A stretch of DNA of 39,901 nt from Kocuria marina (GCA_014652975.1 BMZV01000005.1:120723-160623), one strand, 5' to 3'. Positions 25,225 to 33,991 are shown, counted from the first letter of the stretch. Notes: a model not told the origin generated them from the sequence alone. Made by a program: numbers and translations.

Positions 25225-25785
25225 GTGTACCTGCCCCAGATCGACAACGAGCGTGCCACGCTCTGCAACTACCTGGACGTTCAGCTCGATGCCATCCGAG
25301 CCAGCTCCTACGGTCTCGACGACGACCAGGCTCGTCGCGCTCCCCTGCGCAGCACCTTGAGCATCAGTGGGATCACCAAGCACGTCGTCTACTGCATGAA
25401 GCAGTCGCTCTTCGGAGCCGGACACCACGAGCACGACCAGCCGTTCGAGGCGTTCTTCGCGAGCTTCACGCCGTCGGACGACGAGGACATCGTGACACTG
25501 CTGGAGACCTTCGACGAGGTTCGTGGCGAATACATGAGGATGTGCCGTGACGGTGACCTCGACGCGGAGCTGCCAGTGGGCCCCATGCCCTGGGTGGGCA
25601 TGACTGAAGCACGCCCGGCGAAGTTGCGATACCTCTACGTCCACCATGTGGAGGAGTTCGCCCGGCACGCGGGGCACGCTGACATCATCCGCGAGGAGAT
25701 CGACGGCGCACAGGCCGCGGAGCTGCTCGCAGCGATCGAGGGACGACCCGCGAATGACTTCGTGACCCCCTGGCAGGCCAGATAG
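25225..25785 (+). CDS. DinB/DUF664 family protein
   Basis: Small protein of 186 aa with the DinB-like four-helix bundle, DUF664 subgroup. Visible are ERATLCNYLDVQLDAIRASS, LSISGITKHVVYCMKQSLFG (His1) and LRYLYVHHVEEFARHAGHADI (the HxxxxxxHxGHxD metal-binding type near residue 140). Members are thought to act as thiol-dependent transferases, for instance with mycothiol, but this one is not characterised. The GTG at 25225 is preceded by GAGAGGA. Divergent from and probably controlled by the WYL regulator. Confidence 0.88.
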   Translation: MYLPQIDNERATLCNYLDVQLDAIRASSYGLDDDQARRAPLRSTLSISGITKHVVYCMKQSLFGAGHHEHDQPFEAFFASFTPSDDEDIVTLLETFDEVRGEYMRMCRDGDLDAELPVGPMPWVGMTEARPAKLRYLYVHHVEEFARHAGHADIIREEIDGAQAAELLAAIEGRPANDFVTPWQAR

Positions 25786-25812
25786 CGCCGTCGTCCTGAA
25801 CGCACGATCAGC

Positions 25813-25843
25813 ACGGCGGGCAGACGGCGCGGTGTCCCGCCGT
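25813..25843. terminator. Probable terminator after the DUF664 gene
   Basis: Inverted repeat ACGGCGGG (25813-25820) and CCCGCCGT (25836-25843) with a 15-base loop, 28 bases past the DUF664 stop and also just after the end of the convergent allantoinase remnant. It could end both. Confidence 0.5.
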
Positions 25844-25867
25844 CACAAAGGTGGGGCAGGTCGTCGT

Positions 25868-26890
25868 CAGGCCTGGCCGCGCGAGGTCAGGCGGCCGGTG
25901 GGTGTCTCGTAGTCTGCCTCGTGCCCGCCCACGAAGGTCTTGCGGACCTTCCCGGAGAACACCGTGCCCTGGTAGGGGTGATGGGGTTCTCATGGTTCAG
26001 TCGCTGGGCGTCCACCACGTGGCCCTCGTGGCGCCGTCCGGGATCTCCTCCGCGAGCAGTGTGAGGTAGTGGGGGCGGGTCTCTACGGTGATGTCCAGGC
26101 CGTCGTTCTTCGCGGAGCGGATCATGGGGATGGCGTCCGAGGAGGACGGGTGCAGGATGTGCGAGCGCGCCCCGGTCCAGCGGGTGCGTTCGACGTTCTC
26201 CTCGAGCACCTCCTCCATCTCGTCCGCCTCCAGGTGGGGGAACTCGTCCACCCCCCACGGAGTGCAGCAGGAAGCACTTGAAGTCGTACACGCCGTCATC
26301 GTGCGGGGGCGCAGGTCTTCCTTGTTGCCGGGGACGGCGCCGCCCCGGAAGCCGATGTCCACGAACGCGTTCTGCGCTGCGAACAGCCGCTCGTACCCCA
26401 GGGCGGGCACGTTCACGGTGGCGGGCACGGAGTTCAGGGGCATGTCCACCATGGTGGTGACGCCGGCCGTCGCCGCACGGGTGGCAGTGGCGAAGCCCTC
26501 CCACGCGGTGCGCCCGGGCTCGTTGACGTGGACGTGGGTGTCCACGAGTCCGGGGATCAGGGTCTCGCCCTCGGCGAGCTCCACCACCCGCACGCCGATC
26601 ATGCCTGCGCCGAGCGGTTCGACTGCGGCGATTTGCCCGGCCCGCGCGGCCTCCACCCCCTCGCGGTGCCGCCCGGTCACGGCGCGCTGCGAGTTCTCCT
26701 GGGCGGCCTCCCGCAGGGACTCGTCACTCTCGGGGTTCGACGCCGCCTGCTCCACCGTCGCCCGCACCCGCTCGTTCGCGCGCTCCTCGTCGACCTCCGG
26801 GTCTGCGGTCGCCCCGGGCCGGGGGGTCTTGTCCCGGGCGGACTCCGGGGTCTTCTTTTGAGGTGAACCGTGCTGCGGGGAGGCATTCAT
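25868..26890 (-). pseudogene. allB: Allantoinase, decayed
   Basis: Cyclic amidohydrolase that opens allantoin to allantoate. Preserved parts are RAGQIAAVEPLGAGM, the metal site GLVDTHVHVNEPGRT, GVTTMVDMPLNSVPATVNVP, and, after a frame change near 26330, GVYDFKCFLLHS containing the metal-bridging Lys. Frame then returns for VDEFPHLEADEMEEVLEE. Next comes a deletion to HILHPSSSDAIPMIRSAK, and after PDGATRATWW a large deletion removes the SDHSP segment with the catalytic Asp; the true C-terminus (LNHENPITPYQGTVFSG ... RGQA, stop at 25868) remains in another frame. The first 67 residues after ATG 26890 are hydrophilic and not allantoinase-like, possibly from another gene. Non-functional. Confidence 0.85.
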
Positions 26891-26994
26891 GGAAGTGGTG
26901 CCCTTCCGCTGGCGCGTTCCGGCGCTCGTGGCCGGGCGGTGCGGTGCGTGAGGGGCTGCTCGCTCTCGAGTGCCCGTGGAAATGGAAAGCTCCG

Positions 26995-28125
26995 TCACTG
27001 CGAGGCGATGCGGCGACCGACCTCCCGGAGCAGGCGAGGTGCCTCTCGCATCGACGTTTCTGGGTCCGCTGCAAGCGCACGCAGTTCGTGGACGGCGGCG
27101 AACCCCGCCTCGCGAAGTGTCGCGGCATCCAGGGTGGTGCGCCCGCACACGGCCACCACGGGCACGCCGTGGCGCCGCCCCACGTGCAGCACGCCCAGCG
27201 GCGTCTTCCCGCCGAGACTCTGCTCGTCCAGGCTGCCCTCGCCGGTGAGCAGCAGGTCCGCGCCGGCCACGGCGGCATCTAGCCCCACAAGGTCGAGCAC
27301 GACGTCGATCCCCGGCCTGCGCCGCGCCCCCAGCACCGCGAGTCCCGCGTATCCGACGCCGCCCGCGGCCCCCGCGCCGGGGGCATCCGCGGCCTGGCGG
27401 GCCGGTTCGCCGAGCGCGTCCGCGAGGCGGTCGCGGAACACGGCCAGGGCGGCGTCGAGGTCCAAGACGTCCTGTTCGGAGGCGCCCTTCTGCGGGCCGA
27501 AGACCGTGGCGGCGCCGCGCGGGCCGAGCAGAGGGTTGTCGACGTCCGCGGCAAGCACGAACTCGACGTCCCGGATGCGTGGGTGCAGCTGTGCGGCATC
27601 CACGTGATGCAACTTGGCGAGCGCCGCGCCGCCAGGGGGCAGGTCGCGGCCGTTCACGTCCAGCAGGCGCAGCCCCAGCGCGGCGAGCATCCCCGCGCCG
27701 CCGTCAGTGGTCGCGCTGCCGCCCACGCCGAGCAGCACGCGGGTGCAGCCGGCATCGAGCGCGGCGGCCACGAGCTCGCCCGTGCCGCGGCTCGTGGCGG
27801 TGCGGGGTGCGAGCACGGGGCGGCCGTCCTGGATGGGGAGGACAGCGAGGCCCGAAGTCAACGACATCTCCACCACGGCCTCGTCTCCGCGTCGACCCCA
27901 CGCGGCGGGGACGGGACCTCCCGCGGGTCCGGTGACGGTGAGGTCGTGGCGCTCGAAGCCCGCATCCAGGGCGGCGTCGAGCGTCCCCTCTCCGCCGTCG
28001 GCGACCGGGAGGACCTCCACGACGGCGTCCGGGCGCACCTCGGCGATGCCCGCCGCAAGCTCGGCCGCCGCCTCGTGGGCGGTCACCGACCCCTTGAACT
28101 TGTCCGGTGCCACGACGACGCGCAC
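26995..28125 (-). CDS. Glycerate kinase
   Basis: Enzyme of 376 aa phosphorylating D-glycerate with ATP (GarK/GlxK family), the last step that feeds glyoxylate-derived glycerate into glycolysis. Family marks are VVVAPDKFKGSVTAHEAA at the start, EVLPVADGGEGTLDAAL near residue 45, GVGGSATTDGGAGMLAALG near residue 130, and LLLTGEGSLDEQSLGGKTP near residue 295. The GTG at 28125 is chosen for the perfect AAGGAGG ahead of it. It stands between the allantoinase remnant and hydroxypyruvate isomerase on the same strand. The frame is intact, unlike its neighbour. Confidence 0.92.
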   Translation of the reverse strand: MRVVVAPDKFKGSVTAHEAAAELAAGIAEVRPDAVVEVLPVADGGEGTLDAALDAGFERHDLTVTGPAGGPVPAAWGRRGDEAVVEMSLTSGLAVLPIQDGRPVLAPRTATSRGTGELVAAALDAGCTRVLLGVGGSATTDGGAGMLAALGLRLLDVNGRDLPPGGAALAKLHHVDAAQLHPRIRDVEFVLAADVDNPLLGPRGAATVFGPQKGASEQDVLDLDAALAVFRDRLADALGEPARQAADAPGAGAAGGVGYAGLAVLGARRRPGIDVVLDLVGLDAAVAGADLLLTGEGSLDEQSLGGKTPLGVLHVGRRHGVPVVAVCGRTTLDAATLREAGFAAVHELRALAADPETSMREAPRLLREVGRRIASQ

Positions 28126-28303
28126 GGTGTCCTCCTTCTGGGGATGTCCGGTTCCGGGACCATTCCAGCACAACGCCGCCCGCGCGGTACCCGCTCGCTC
28201 GGTACCTGTTCACGTGGCACCCGCCCGGCGTGCCCGCCCGCTCGGGGCCCGGCCACGCGGTGCTCACCCGCGCGGCCTCTGTGGGTGGGGTCGGTTTGCG
28301 GGC

Positions 28304-29089
28304 TCACGCGCGCCGGTCGCGGGGGAGCCACGCGAAGGGGTCGTCCTGGGAGGGGACGTACTCCAGCGCCACCGGTCCGTGGTAGCCGTGCTCGTGGGCC
28401 CGGGCCACCCACCGGAGCAGCGGCAGATCGCCCGTGCCCGGCTCGTGGCGGCCGGGTGCATCCGCGAGCTGGATGTGCCCGAACTCCGCGGCGTGCCGTT
28501 CGATCAGGGCCTCGACGTCCTCCCCGTTGACCGCCAGGTGATAAAAGTCCGCGAGCAGCTTCACGTTCGGGCAGTCCACGCGGTCGAGCACGGCCATGAC
28601 GTCCGCGGCGGTGCGCAGAGGATACGTCGAGGCGCCGGAGAGCGGTTCCACCAGGACCGTCCCGCCGAAGACCGCGACCGCGTCCGCGGCGTACCGGAAG
28701 TTCTCGACGGCGGCGTCGTCCTGCTCGGCCACGGGCACGTCCGGCAGGCGGTTGCCGTGAAGGGCGTTGAAGGCCCGGCAGCCCGTGGCCCGGGCCACGC
28801 GTACCAGGGAGTCCACGCCTCGCCGGAACTCATCCGTGCGCATTGGGTGGGAGAGGACTCCCCGCTCACCGGCGGGCATGTCCCCGGCAAAGAAGTTCAG
28901 GCCCGTGAGCTGGATGTTCGCGTCCTCCAGCGACCGGGCGAAGTCCTCGATCTCCCTCTCGGACGGGGTGGTGGCGGGGAACGGCCACCAGAACTCGACC
29001 GCGGAGAAGCCTGCGCGCGCCACGGCGGCGGGGCGCTCCAGCACGGGCAGGTCGGTCAGCATGATCGAGGCGTTCACGGTGTACCGCAC
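28304..29089 (-). CDS. hyi: Hydroxypyruvate isomerase
   Basis: TIM-barrel isomerase of 261 aa interconverting hydroxypyruvate and tartronate semialdehyde in glyoxylate use. Visible family marks: YTVNASIMLTDLPVLERPAA at the start, GFSAVEFWWPFP near residue 27, FNALHGNRLP near residue 110, GTVLVEPLSG with the metal-binding Glu near residue 147, LLADFYHLAVNGED near residue 182, GHIQLADAPGRHEPGTG near residue 206, and ALEYVPS near the C-terminus. The GTG at 29089 follows GGAGGG. It is divergent from the permease remnant. Glyoxylate carboligase and tartronate semialdehyde reductase, its usual partners, are not in this window. Confidence 0.9.
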   Translation of the reverse strand: MRYTVNASIMLTDLPVLERPAAVARAGFSAVEFWWPFPATTPSEREIEDFARSLEDANIQLTGLNFFAGDMPAGERGVLSHPMRTDEFRRGVDSLVRVARATGCRAFNALHGNRLPDVPVAEQDDAAVENFRYAADAVAVFGGTVLVEPLSGASTYPLRTAADVMAVLDRVDCPNVKLLADFYHLAVNGEDVEALIERHAAEFGHIQLADAPGRHEPGTGDLPLLRWVARAHEHGYHGPVALEYVPSQDDPFAWLPRDRRA

Positions 29090-29140
29090 GGTGGGCCCTC
29101 CCCGGGGCGGTGACGCGGCCGCCCCGTTTTCTTACGCCTT

Positions 29141-29160
29141 GATTCCATGGAGTGAAATTT
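29141..29160. promoter_or_regulatory. Candidate IclR-type operator between hyi and the permease remnant
   Basis: On the - strand this reads AAATTTCA, seven bases, GAATC, and it contains the palindromic core CCATGG. A similar element (AAATTTCA, six bases, GAATC) precedes the iclR gene at 37281-37299. It lies in the divergent promoter of hyi and the permease. Shared control by the IclR protein is inference. Confidence 0.45.
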
Positions 29161-29172
29161 GAGTTCTGATGA

Positions 29173-30072
29173 ATGAAAAGTTATCGACCGGGTGTGATGC
29201 GCGTCAACCCGTGGTGTGAGATTTGGGAGCTGAACGGTGCGACGTCGTCTCACGGTTTTCTCCAGGACTTCCCCCGCACCACGGAGCAGGCGGGCGGTCG
29301 CCCCGAGCCCGGGCGCCTGCACGCACCGCCCGGCGTCCCCCACGAGCCGCGCTCGGACACGAGCAACAGGCTCTACAACGTGGACCTCGCTCCCACCAGC
29401 CGTTACGGGCGCACGTGGAGCGCGTACAGCATCTTCACCATGAGGGCCAACGACGTGCACTCCCTGGGCAACTACGGCTTCGCCATCGGCCTCTTCGCCC
29501 TCGGACTCGGTGCGTGGCAGGTGCTCACGGTCCTGGGTGTGGGCGCGCTGCAGGTGCTCGCGTCCCTAGCGCTGCTGATCCTGCCGTGGAACCTCTACAC
29601 CTCGCCCGTGGTGATCGTGTGCTTCCTGGGTGGGCTGGGCGCCGCTGCTCTGGTCGCTCTTCGGGATCATCATGGTGGACTACTGGCTGATCCGCCGCTC
29701 CAGCGTGAACGTGCCCCAGCTCTCCATGGACACCCACGACGGCGAGTACGTCTACCGCGGCGGCGTGACCCCCGGGCAACCGGGGCGTTCGTCCCCACGA
29801 TACTGGCCTCTCTGGCGGTCGCCCTGCTGCCCGTCTTCCAGGCTGTCGGCGAGTTCTCGTAGTTCATTGGGGCCGACCTGGGCGCCCTGTGCTACCTGGT
29901 CACCGCCAAGCGCGAGCTCGAGTGCACCGACCAGCACGGTGAGGCCATCGTGGCCGCCACTTCGCACCGACCCTGCGTCTCGCACGAGATCGCGCCCAAC
30001 GACGCCGCCGCGGGCTCCCTCCCACTTGCCCCGCAGGGTGGAGCACGGCGTCGTCGTGCGAAGGGAACGTGA
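29173..30072 (+). pseudogene. Allantoin/cytosine-type permease (NCS1), decayed
   Basis: Remnant of a 12-helix NCS1 transporter (normally about 480 aa), likely for allantoin. The N-terminal part is well kept: SNRLYNVDLAPTSR, GRTWSAYSIFTMRANDVHSL and YGFAIGLFALGLGAWQV. A large deletion joins helix 2-3 to LALLILPWNLYTSP of the second half. The frame then shifts near 29635 (GIIMVDYWLIRRSSVNVPQL), shifts back near 29770 (AFVPTILASLAVALLPVFQ), and a TAG at 29860-29862 replaces the Trp expected in the FSWFIG segment. C-terminal TAKRELECTDQHGEAI is readable after it. Four independent lesions make it certain that no transporter is made. Confidence 0.85.
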
Positions 30073-30650
30073 AGTCCTACCTCGCCGCGGTGGGGGTGAT
30101 GGACGCGGTGCTGACCTACGACCCGCCCTTCACCCCTGTGATCCAGGCCAGGTTCGGCGAGCACCGGTGGGAAGGTCTGCAGGAGCTCCTCGACCAGCCC
30201 GTCGTGGACATCCCCAGGTGGCCGCTTCCATCGCCATCTTCATGAGGCGCAGCTACACCGGGAGTGAGCACCCTGGGCCGCACCGTGCCGCTCATCGAGG
30301 ACCGGTTGCAGCTGGCCGGGCTGATGAGCGCTGCGCGTCCGTGCGGGCGCCGAACACCTCCGTGCTGGACCTGGAGCGTGATGAGAACGCGGCGGTCGAG
30401 ACGATCGTCGCTGAAGCGCAGCGGGCCATCGAACAGGGCCGCAGCCGAGGTGGTTGTCCTCGGCTGCGGCGGGATGGCCGCCCTTGAGCACGCCGTGCAC
30501 GAGCGGTGCGGCGTGCACGTGATGGACGGCGTGGCTGCCGCGGTCACCGTGGCGCAGTCGCTGGTGTGGCTGGGGCTGAGGACCTCCAAGGTCCGCACGT
30601 ACGCGACCCCTCTGCCGAAGGACCTGAAGGGTTTCCCATTCGGGCGGTGA
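30070..30650 (+). pseudogene. Hydantoin/allantoin racemase (Asp/Glu racemase family), decayed
   Basis: Remnant of a HyuE-type racemase that interconverts hydantoin or allantoin enantiomers. Readable pieces: PVIQARFGEHRWEGLQELLD and PVVDIP, then after frame changes near 30220 VSTLGRTVPLIEDRLQLAGL, then VLDLERDENAAVETIVAEA, EVVVLGCGGMAALEHAV with one catalytic Cys, and GVHVMDGVAAAVTVAQSLVW. The N-terminal region including the other catalytic Cys is missing, and at least three frameshifts interrupt the gene. The end (KDLKGFPFGR) is natural. It directly follows the permease remnant, as in working ureide clusters. Confidence 0.8.
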
Positions 30651-30676
30651 GGCCGGCTCGCGTCCTGCGCTTCCGA

Positions 30677-31114
30677 CTACTTCCGGGGGAAGCCCCCGGC
30701 CCGGAGGGCCGCGGCGATCAAGGCCGGTTGACCGAACAGCCGGGCCAGCCGCTTGGCATCAGTGTCCAGATTGAATGCGTCGTGCCGCTCGGCGTACTGG
30801 CTGATGTTGCCGGGGAAGATCGCGGCGTAGAACGCCGCCAGACCGGCGCCCACGGCGGCGCGCTGCCTGGGCAGCGCCAACAGTGCGGCACCAAAGGCGA
30901 TCTCCACCACACCGGAGGCCAGAACCACGGTGTCCTTGTCCATGGGGAACCAGTCCGGAACCTGCGCCTGGAAGTCCTCCCGGGCAAAGGTCAGGTGGGA
31001 TATGCCCGCGGTGGACATGAACGCTCCCAGGGCCAGGCGCACTGCCGTCTCCGTCGCAGTGGGCTTGGGAGACGGTGCGGTCAGGGACTGCAGAGCCTTG
31101 GTAATGCGAGCCAT
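30677..31114 (-). CDS. DoxX-like membrane protein
   Basis: Small membrane protein of 145 aa. After a short polar start, four hydrophobic segments follow (around TAVRLALGAFMSTAGISHL, DTVVLASGVVEIAFGAALLAL, AAVGAGLAAFYAAIFPGNIS and a last one ending at AALRAGG). HLTFARE and the NISQYAERHDAFNLDTDAKR loop are typical of the DoxX/DUF417-like family. Function is unknown; some relatives are linked to redox homeostasis. The ATG has GAGAGG ahead. It lies 38 bases downstream of the aldehyde dehydrogenase on the same strand and may share its transcript. Confidence 0.8.
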   Translation of the reverse strand: MARITKALQSLTAPSPKPTATETAVRLALGAFMSTAGISHLTFAREDFQAQVPDWFPMDKDTVVLASGVVEIAFGAALLALPRQRAAVGAGLAAFYAAIFPGNISQYAERHDAFNLDTDAKRLARLFGQPALIAAALRAGGFPRK

Positions 31115-31151
31115 AGTGCAAACCTCTCTCGTGGTGGGCGCCGGGCGGGTG

Positions 31152-32522
31152 TCAGCCGGCAACGCGCACCAGCTTGGTGTTGGCGAACTCGGTGAAGCCC
31201 CAGCGGCCCAGCTCACGGCCGTAGCCGGAGCGGCGCACGCCGCCGAAGGGCAGGCCCGCCTTCGTCGTCGCGTGCTCGTTGACGTAGGCCATGCCCACCT
31301 CCAGACGACGCGCGACTTCCTCAGCCTTCGCCTCATCCTTGCTCCACACGGAGCCGGAGAGACCGAAGTCGGAGTCGTTGGCAATCTCCACCGCCTCGTC
31401 CACCGAGTCGTAGGAGTAGATCACTGCCACCGGACCGAAGATCTCCTCCTTGAACGCATCCATCTCCCGGGTCACACCGGTCAGTACCGCCGGGGACATC
31501 CACGCCCCGTCCTTATCCAGAGCCCTACCACCGGTGTGCAGGGTTGCACCCTGCTCCACCGCACGCTCGACCTGGGACACGGCGTCGTCACGGCCCTGCA
31601 CGGAGGACAGGGGGCCGATCTCGGTGTCCTCCGCCAGCGGGTCCCCCACCGGCATGCCCTCGACGGTCTCGACGACCGTCTGCACGAACTCGTCGAACAT
31701 GCCGGCGGGCACCAGGATGCGCTTGGGCGAGTTGCAGGCCTGGCCTGCGTTGCTCATCCGCGCCGTTGCCACGGTCGTAGCGGTCTCCTTCACGTCCACA
31801 TCGTCGAGCACGATCAGCGGGTCGGACCCGCCGAGCTCCAGAACGCTCTTCTTCAGGTTCTGCGCGGCCGTGGTGGCCACCGCGGCACCGGCGCCCTCGC
31901 TGCCGGTCAGGGACACGCCCCGCACCCGCCGGTCCTCGATGATCGTGGTCACCTGGTCGGTGCTCACGAACAAGTTGATGTAGGCGTCCTCCGGGATACC
32001 CGCGGCGTGCAGGATTTCCTCGATCAGCTCACCCGTCCGGGCGCAGATGGAGGCATGCTTGAGCAGAACGGTGTTGCCCAACATGAGGTTCGGGGCCGCG
32101 AAACGCGCCACCTGGTACTGCGGGAAGTTCCACGGCATGACACCCATGAGCACACCGATGGGCTCGGTGACGACCACGGACTTGGCGTCGTCACCCACGT
32201 CCAGGGTCTCCTCCTCCAGCAGGCTCTCGCCGTGGTCGGCGTACCACTGGTAGATCGATGCCGAGAGTGCGACCTCTCCCTGCGCCTGCGCGAAGGGCTT
32301 GCCCATCTCGGTGCTGATCACGCGCGCGAGCTCGTCCCCGCGGTCCTGGAACGCCTGGGCGACACCGGCCAGCGCTTTGGCGCGGTCAGCGGCCGGGGTC
32401 TTGCGCCAGGAAGCGAACGCGGTGTCGGCGCGCTCGATCGCGCGGGTGACATCAGCATCGGTGGCCGAGGTGAACTCCTGCTCCACAATGCCGGTGGCGG
32501 GATTCTCCGTACGGAAAGCCAT
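31152..32522 (-). CDS. NAD(P)-dependent aldehyde dehydrogenase, succinate-semialdehyde type
   Basis: Cytoplasmic enzyme of 456 aa oxidising an aldehyde to its acid. The cofactor region has GVLMGVMPWNFPQYQVAR (near residue 121) and VSLTGSEGAGAAVA. The general-base Glu lies in VLELGGSDPLIV (near residue 230) and the catalytic Cys in NAGQACNSPKRI (near residue 265). ETFGPVA appears as EEIFGPVAVIYSYD near residue 362. Family resemblance is closest to GabD-type succinate-semialdehyde dehydrogenases; specificity is not proven. It is divergent from a zinc alcohol dehydrogenase across 213 bases, suggesting stepwise alcohol to aldehyde to acid oxidation or detoxification. Confidence 0.9.
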   Translation of the reverse strand: MAFRTENPATGIVEQEFTSATDADVTRAIERADTAFASWRKTPAADRAKALAGVAQAFQDRGDELARVISTEMGKPFAQAQGEVALSASIYQWYADHGESLLEEETLDVGDDAKSVVVTEPIGVLMGVMPWNFPQYQVARFAAPNLMLGNTVLLKHASICARTGELIEEILHAAGIPEDAYINLFVSTDQVTTIIEDRRVRGVSLTGSEGAGAAVATTAAQNLKKSVLELGGSDPLIVLDDVDVKETATTVATARMSNAGQACNSPKRILVPAGMFDEFVQTVVETVEGMPVGDPLAEDTEIGPLSSVQGRDDAVSQVERAVEQGATLHTGGRALDKDGAWMSPAVLTGVTREMDAFKEEIFGPVAVIYSYDSVDEAVEIANDSDFGLSGSVWSKDEAKAEEVARRLEVGMAYVNEHATTKAGLPFGGVRRSGYGRELGRWGFTEFANTKLVRVAG

Positions 32523-32592
32523 GATGACTCCTCACTCATCTCGATGAAACTCATCAATAACAGCGGGGAGGTGCCCGCGGATATTCCCGGCT

Positions 32593-32626
32593 CCTCGAAA
32601 CGCCCCGCACGGGGGGGCATTCGAGG
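32593..32626. repeat. Hairpin in the divergent ALDH/ADH promoter region
   Basis: CCTCGAA (32593-32599) pairs with TTCGAGG (32620-32626), and inside it GCCCC (32602-32606) pairs with GGGGC (32614-32618), giving about 12 base pairs with one small bulge. It lies between two divergent starts, so it is not an ordinary end-of-gene terminator. Two GCGGATAT copies (near 32577 and 32670) flank it. Confidence 0.5.
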
Positions 32627-32721
32627 ATGGGCTGGGCGAGCAACAGCCGGGTCTATGTTGTTCTGTCTGCGGATATGGTCCCCTGTGAAAGGAGTGACGT
32701 GACAAGGCCACGGCGGGGGTC

Positions 32722-32735
32722 TAGAGTCACGGCCC
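32722..32735 (+). promoter_or_regulatory. Probable leaderless promoter of the alcohol dehydrogenase (-10 TAGAGT)
   Basis: TAGAGT at 32722-32727 fits TANNNT and lies eight bases before the ATG at 32736. The eight bases between (CACGGCCC) hold no ribosome-binding site, so the message probably has no or almost no leader. Confidence 0.4.
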
Positions 32736-33782
32736 ATGACTACCAATGTTGCTGCCTACCAGGCCGTCGCCTCCGACGCCCCGCTGGAGAAGGGCACCAT
32801 CGAGCGCCGGGACCTGCGCCCGGACGATATCCGCATCGAAATCGAGTTCGCCGGCATCTGCCACTCCGACATCCACACCGTGCGCGAGGAGTGGGGACCG
32901 ATCGAGTTCCCCATGGTCCCGGGACACGAGATCATCGGCCGCGTCACCGAGGTCGGTTCCGAGGTCACGAAGTTCTCGGTCGGCGAGCGCGCGGGCGTCG
33001 GCTGCCTGGTCGACTCCTGCCGCGAGTGTGAGTGGTGCCTGAAGGGCGAGGAGAACAACTGTCCGAAGGCCGTGGGCACCTACAACGGCAAGGACCGCTT
33101 CGACGGGCGCCCCACCGACGGCGGGTACTCGACCGAAATCCTCGTCTCCGAGGCCTTCGCGCTGCACATCCCCGAGAACCTGGACCCGGCCGCGACCACG
33201 CCGTTGCTGTGTGCGGGCATCACCACGTACTCCCCGCTACGGACATGGGGCGTCACCGAGGGCTCCAAGGTGGCCGTGGTGGGCATGGGCGGTCTGGGCC
33301 ACGTGGCCGTGAAGCTCGCCGCCGCCATGGGCGCGGAGGTCACCGTGATCAGCCAGACCCGCTCCAAGGAGGAGGACGGCCGCCGCTTCGGCGCCACCGA
33401 CTGGATCGCCCGCAAGGAGGATCCCGAGGCCCTCAAGAACCACAAGGGCGAGTTCGACGTCATCATCAACACCGTCTCCGCCCACGTGGACGTGCAGGAG
33501 TTCATGGCCACCCTGCGCCCGCACGGTGCCATGGTCCTGCTGGGGCTGCCCACCGAGGCCCTGGAGGTCAGCGCGGGCTCGCTCATCGGCGGCCGCAAGT
33601 CCCTCACGGGCTCCAACATCGGCGGCATCCGCGAGACCCAGGAGATGCTGGACTTCTGCGCCGAGCACGGTGTCACCGCGGAGATCGAGCTGATCAGCGC
33701 CGAGGACATCAACGAGGCCTACGACCGCGTGGTGGACTCGGACGTCCGCTACCGCTTCGTGATCGACGCGAAGACCATCTGA
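32736..33782 (+). CDS. Zinc-dependent alcohol dehydrogenase (YahK/CAD type)
   Basis: Medium-chain NAD(P)-dependent dehydrogenase of 348 aa. The catalytic zinc site is GICHSDIHTVREEWG (Cys near residue 43) with PMVPGHEIIGRV; the structural zinc loop has four cysteines in CRECEWCLKGEENNC near residues 93-107. YNGKDRFDGRPTDGGYS is characteristic of the cinnamyl-alcohol/YahK subgroup, and the Rossmann motif is VVGMGGLGHVAVKLA near residue 180. Such enzymes mostly reduce aldehydes with NADPH. The gene is monocistronic, ending at the strong terminator at 33794-33840, and divergent from the aldehyde dehydrogenase. Confidence 0.93.
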   Translation: MTTNVAAYQAVASDAPLEKGTIERRDLRPDDIRIEIEFAGICHSDIHTVREEWGPIEFPMVPGHEIIGRVTEVGSEVTKFSVGERAGVGCLVDSCRECEWCLKGEENNCPKAVGTYNGKDRFDGRPTDGGYSTEILVSEAFALHIPENLDPAATTPLLCAGITTYSPLRTWGVTEGSKVAVVGMGGLGHVAVKLAAAMGAEVTVISQTRSKEEDGRRFGATDWIARKEDPEALKNHKGEFDVIINTVSAHVDVQEFMATLRPHGAMVLLGLPTEALEVSAGSLIGGRKSLTGSNIGGIRETQEMLDFCAEHGVTAEIELISAEDINEAYDRVVDSDVRYRFVIDAKTI

Positions 33783-33793
33783 ACACCCGCGCA

Positions 33794-33840
33794 GCACGCA
33801 CAACGCCCCGGACCACTACGGCCCGGGGCGTTGTGCGTGC
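33794..33840 (+). terminator. Strong terminator after the alcohol dehydrogenase
   Basis: A perfect 18-bp stem (GCACGCACAACGCCCCGG at 33794-33811 with its complement at 33823-33840) and an 11-base loop begin 11 bases after the stop codon. Confidence 0.88.
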
Positions 33841-33991
33841 ACGGGCCGTGTCCCGCCCTCGTGTAGATTGTGGAGCCGCTCCCGTCCGCTGAAAGCACTC
33901 CTGAACACGGGCCTGACACGTTGACAGGGAAAGCACCACGACGCAGTCCGCCGGCACCGGATCGACCTCGACCACCCGGGGCAAACGTCAG

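Noticed and set aside
28126-28303. Repeated GGTACC/GCTCG/CCCGCCCG pieces between glycerate kinase and hyi
   Set aside because: Short, irregular and of simple GC-rich composition; no consistent unit or hairpin emerged.
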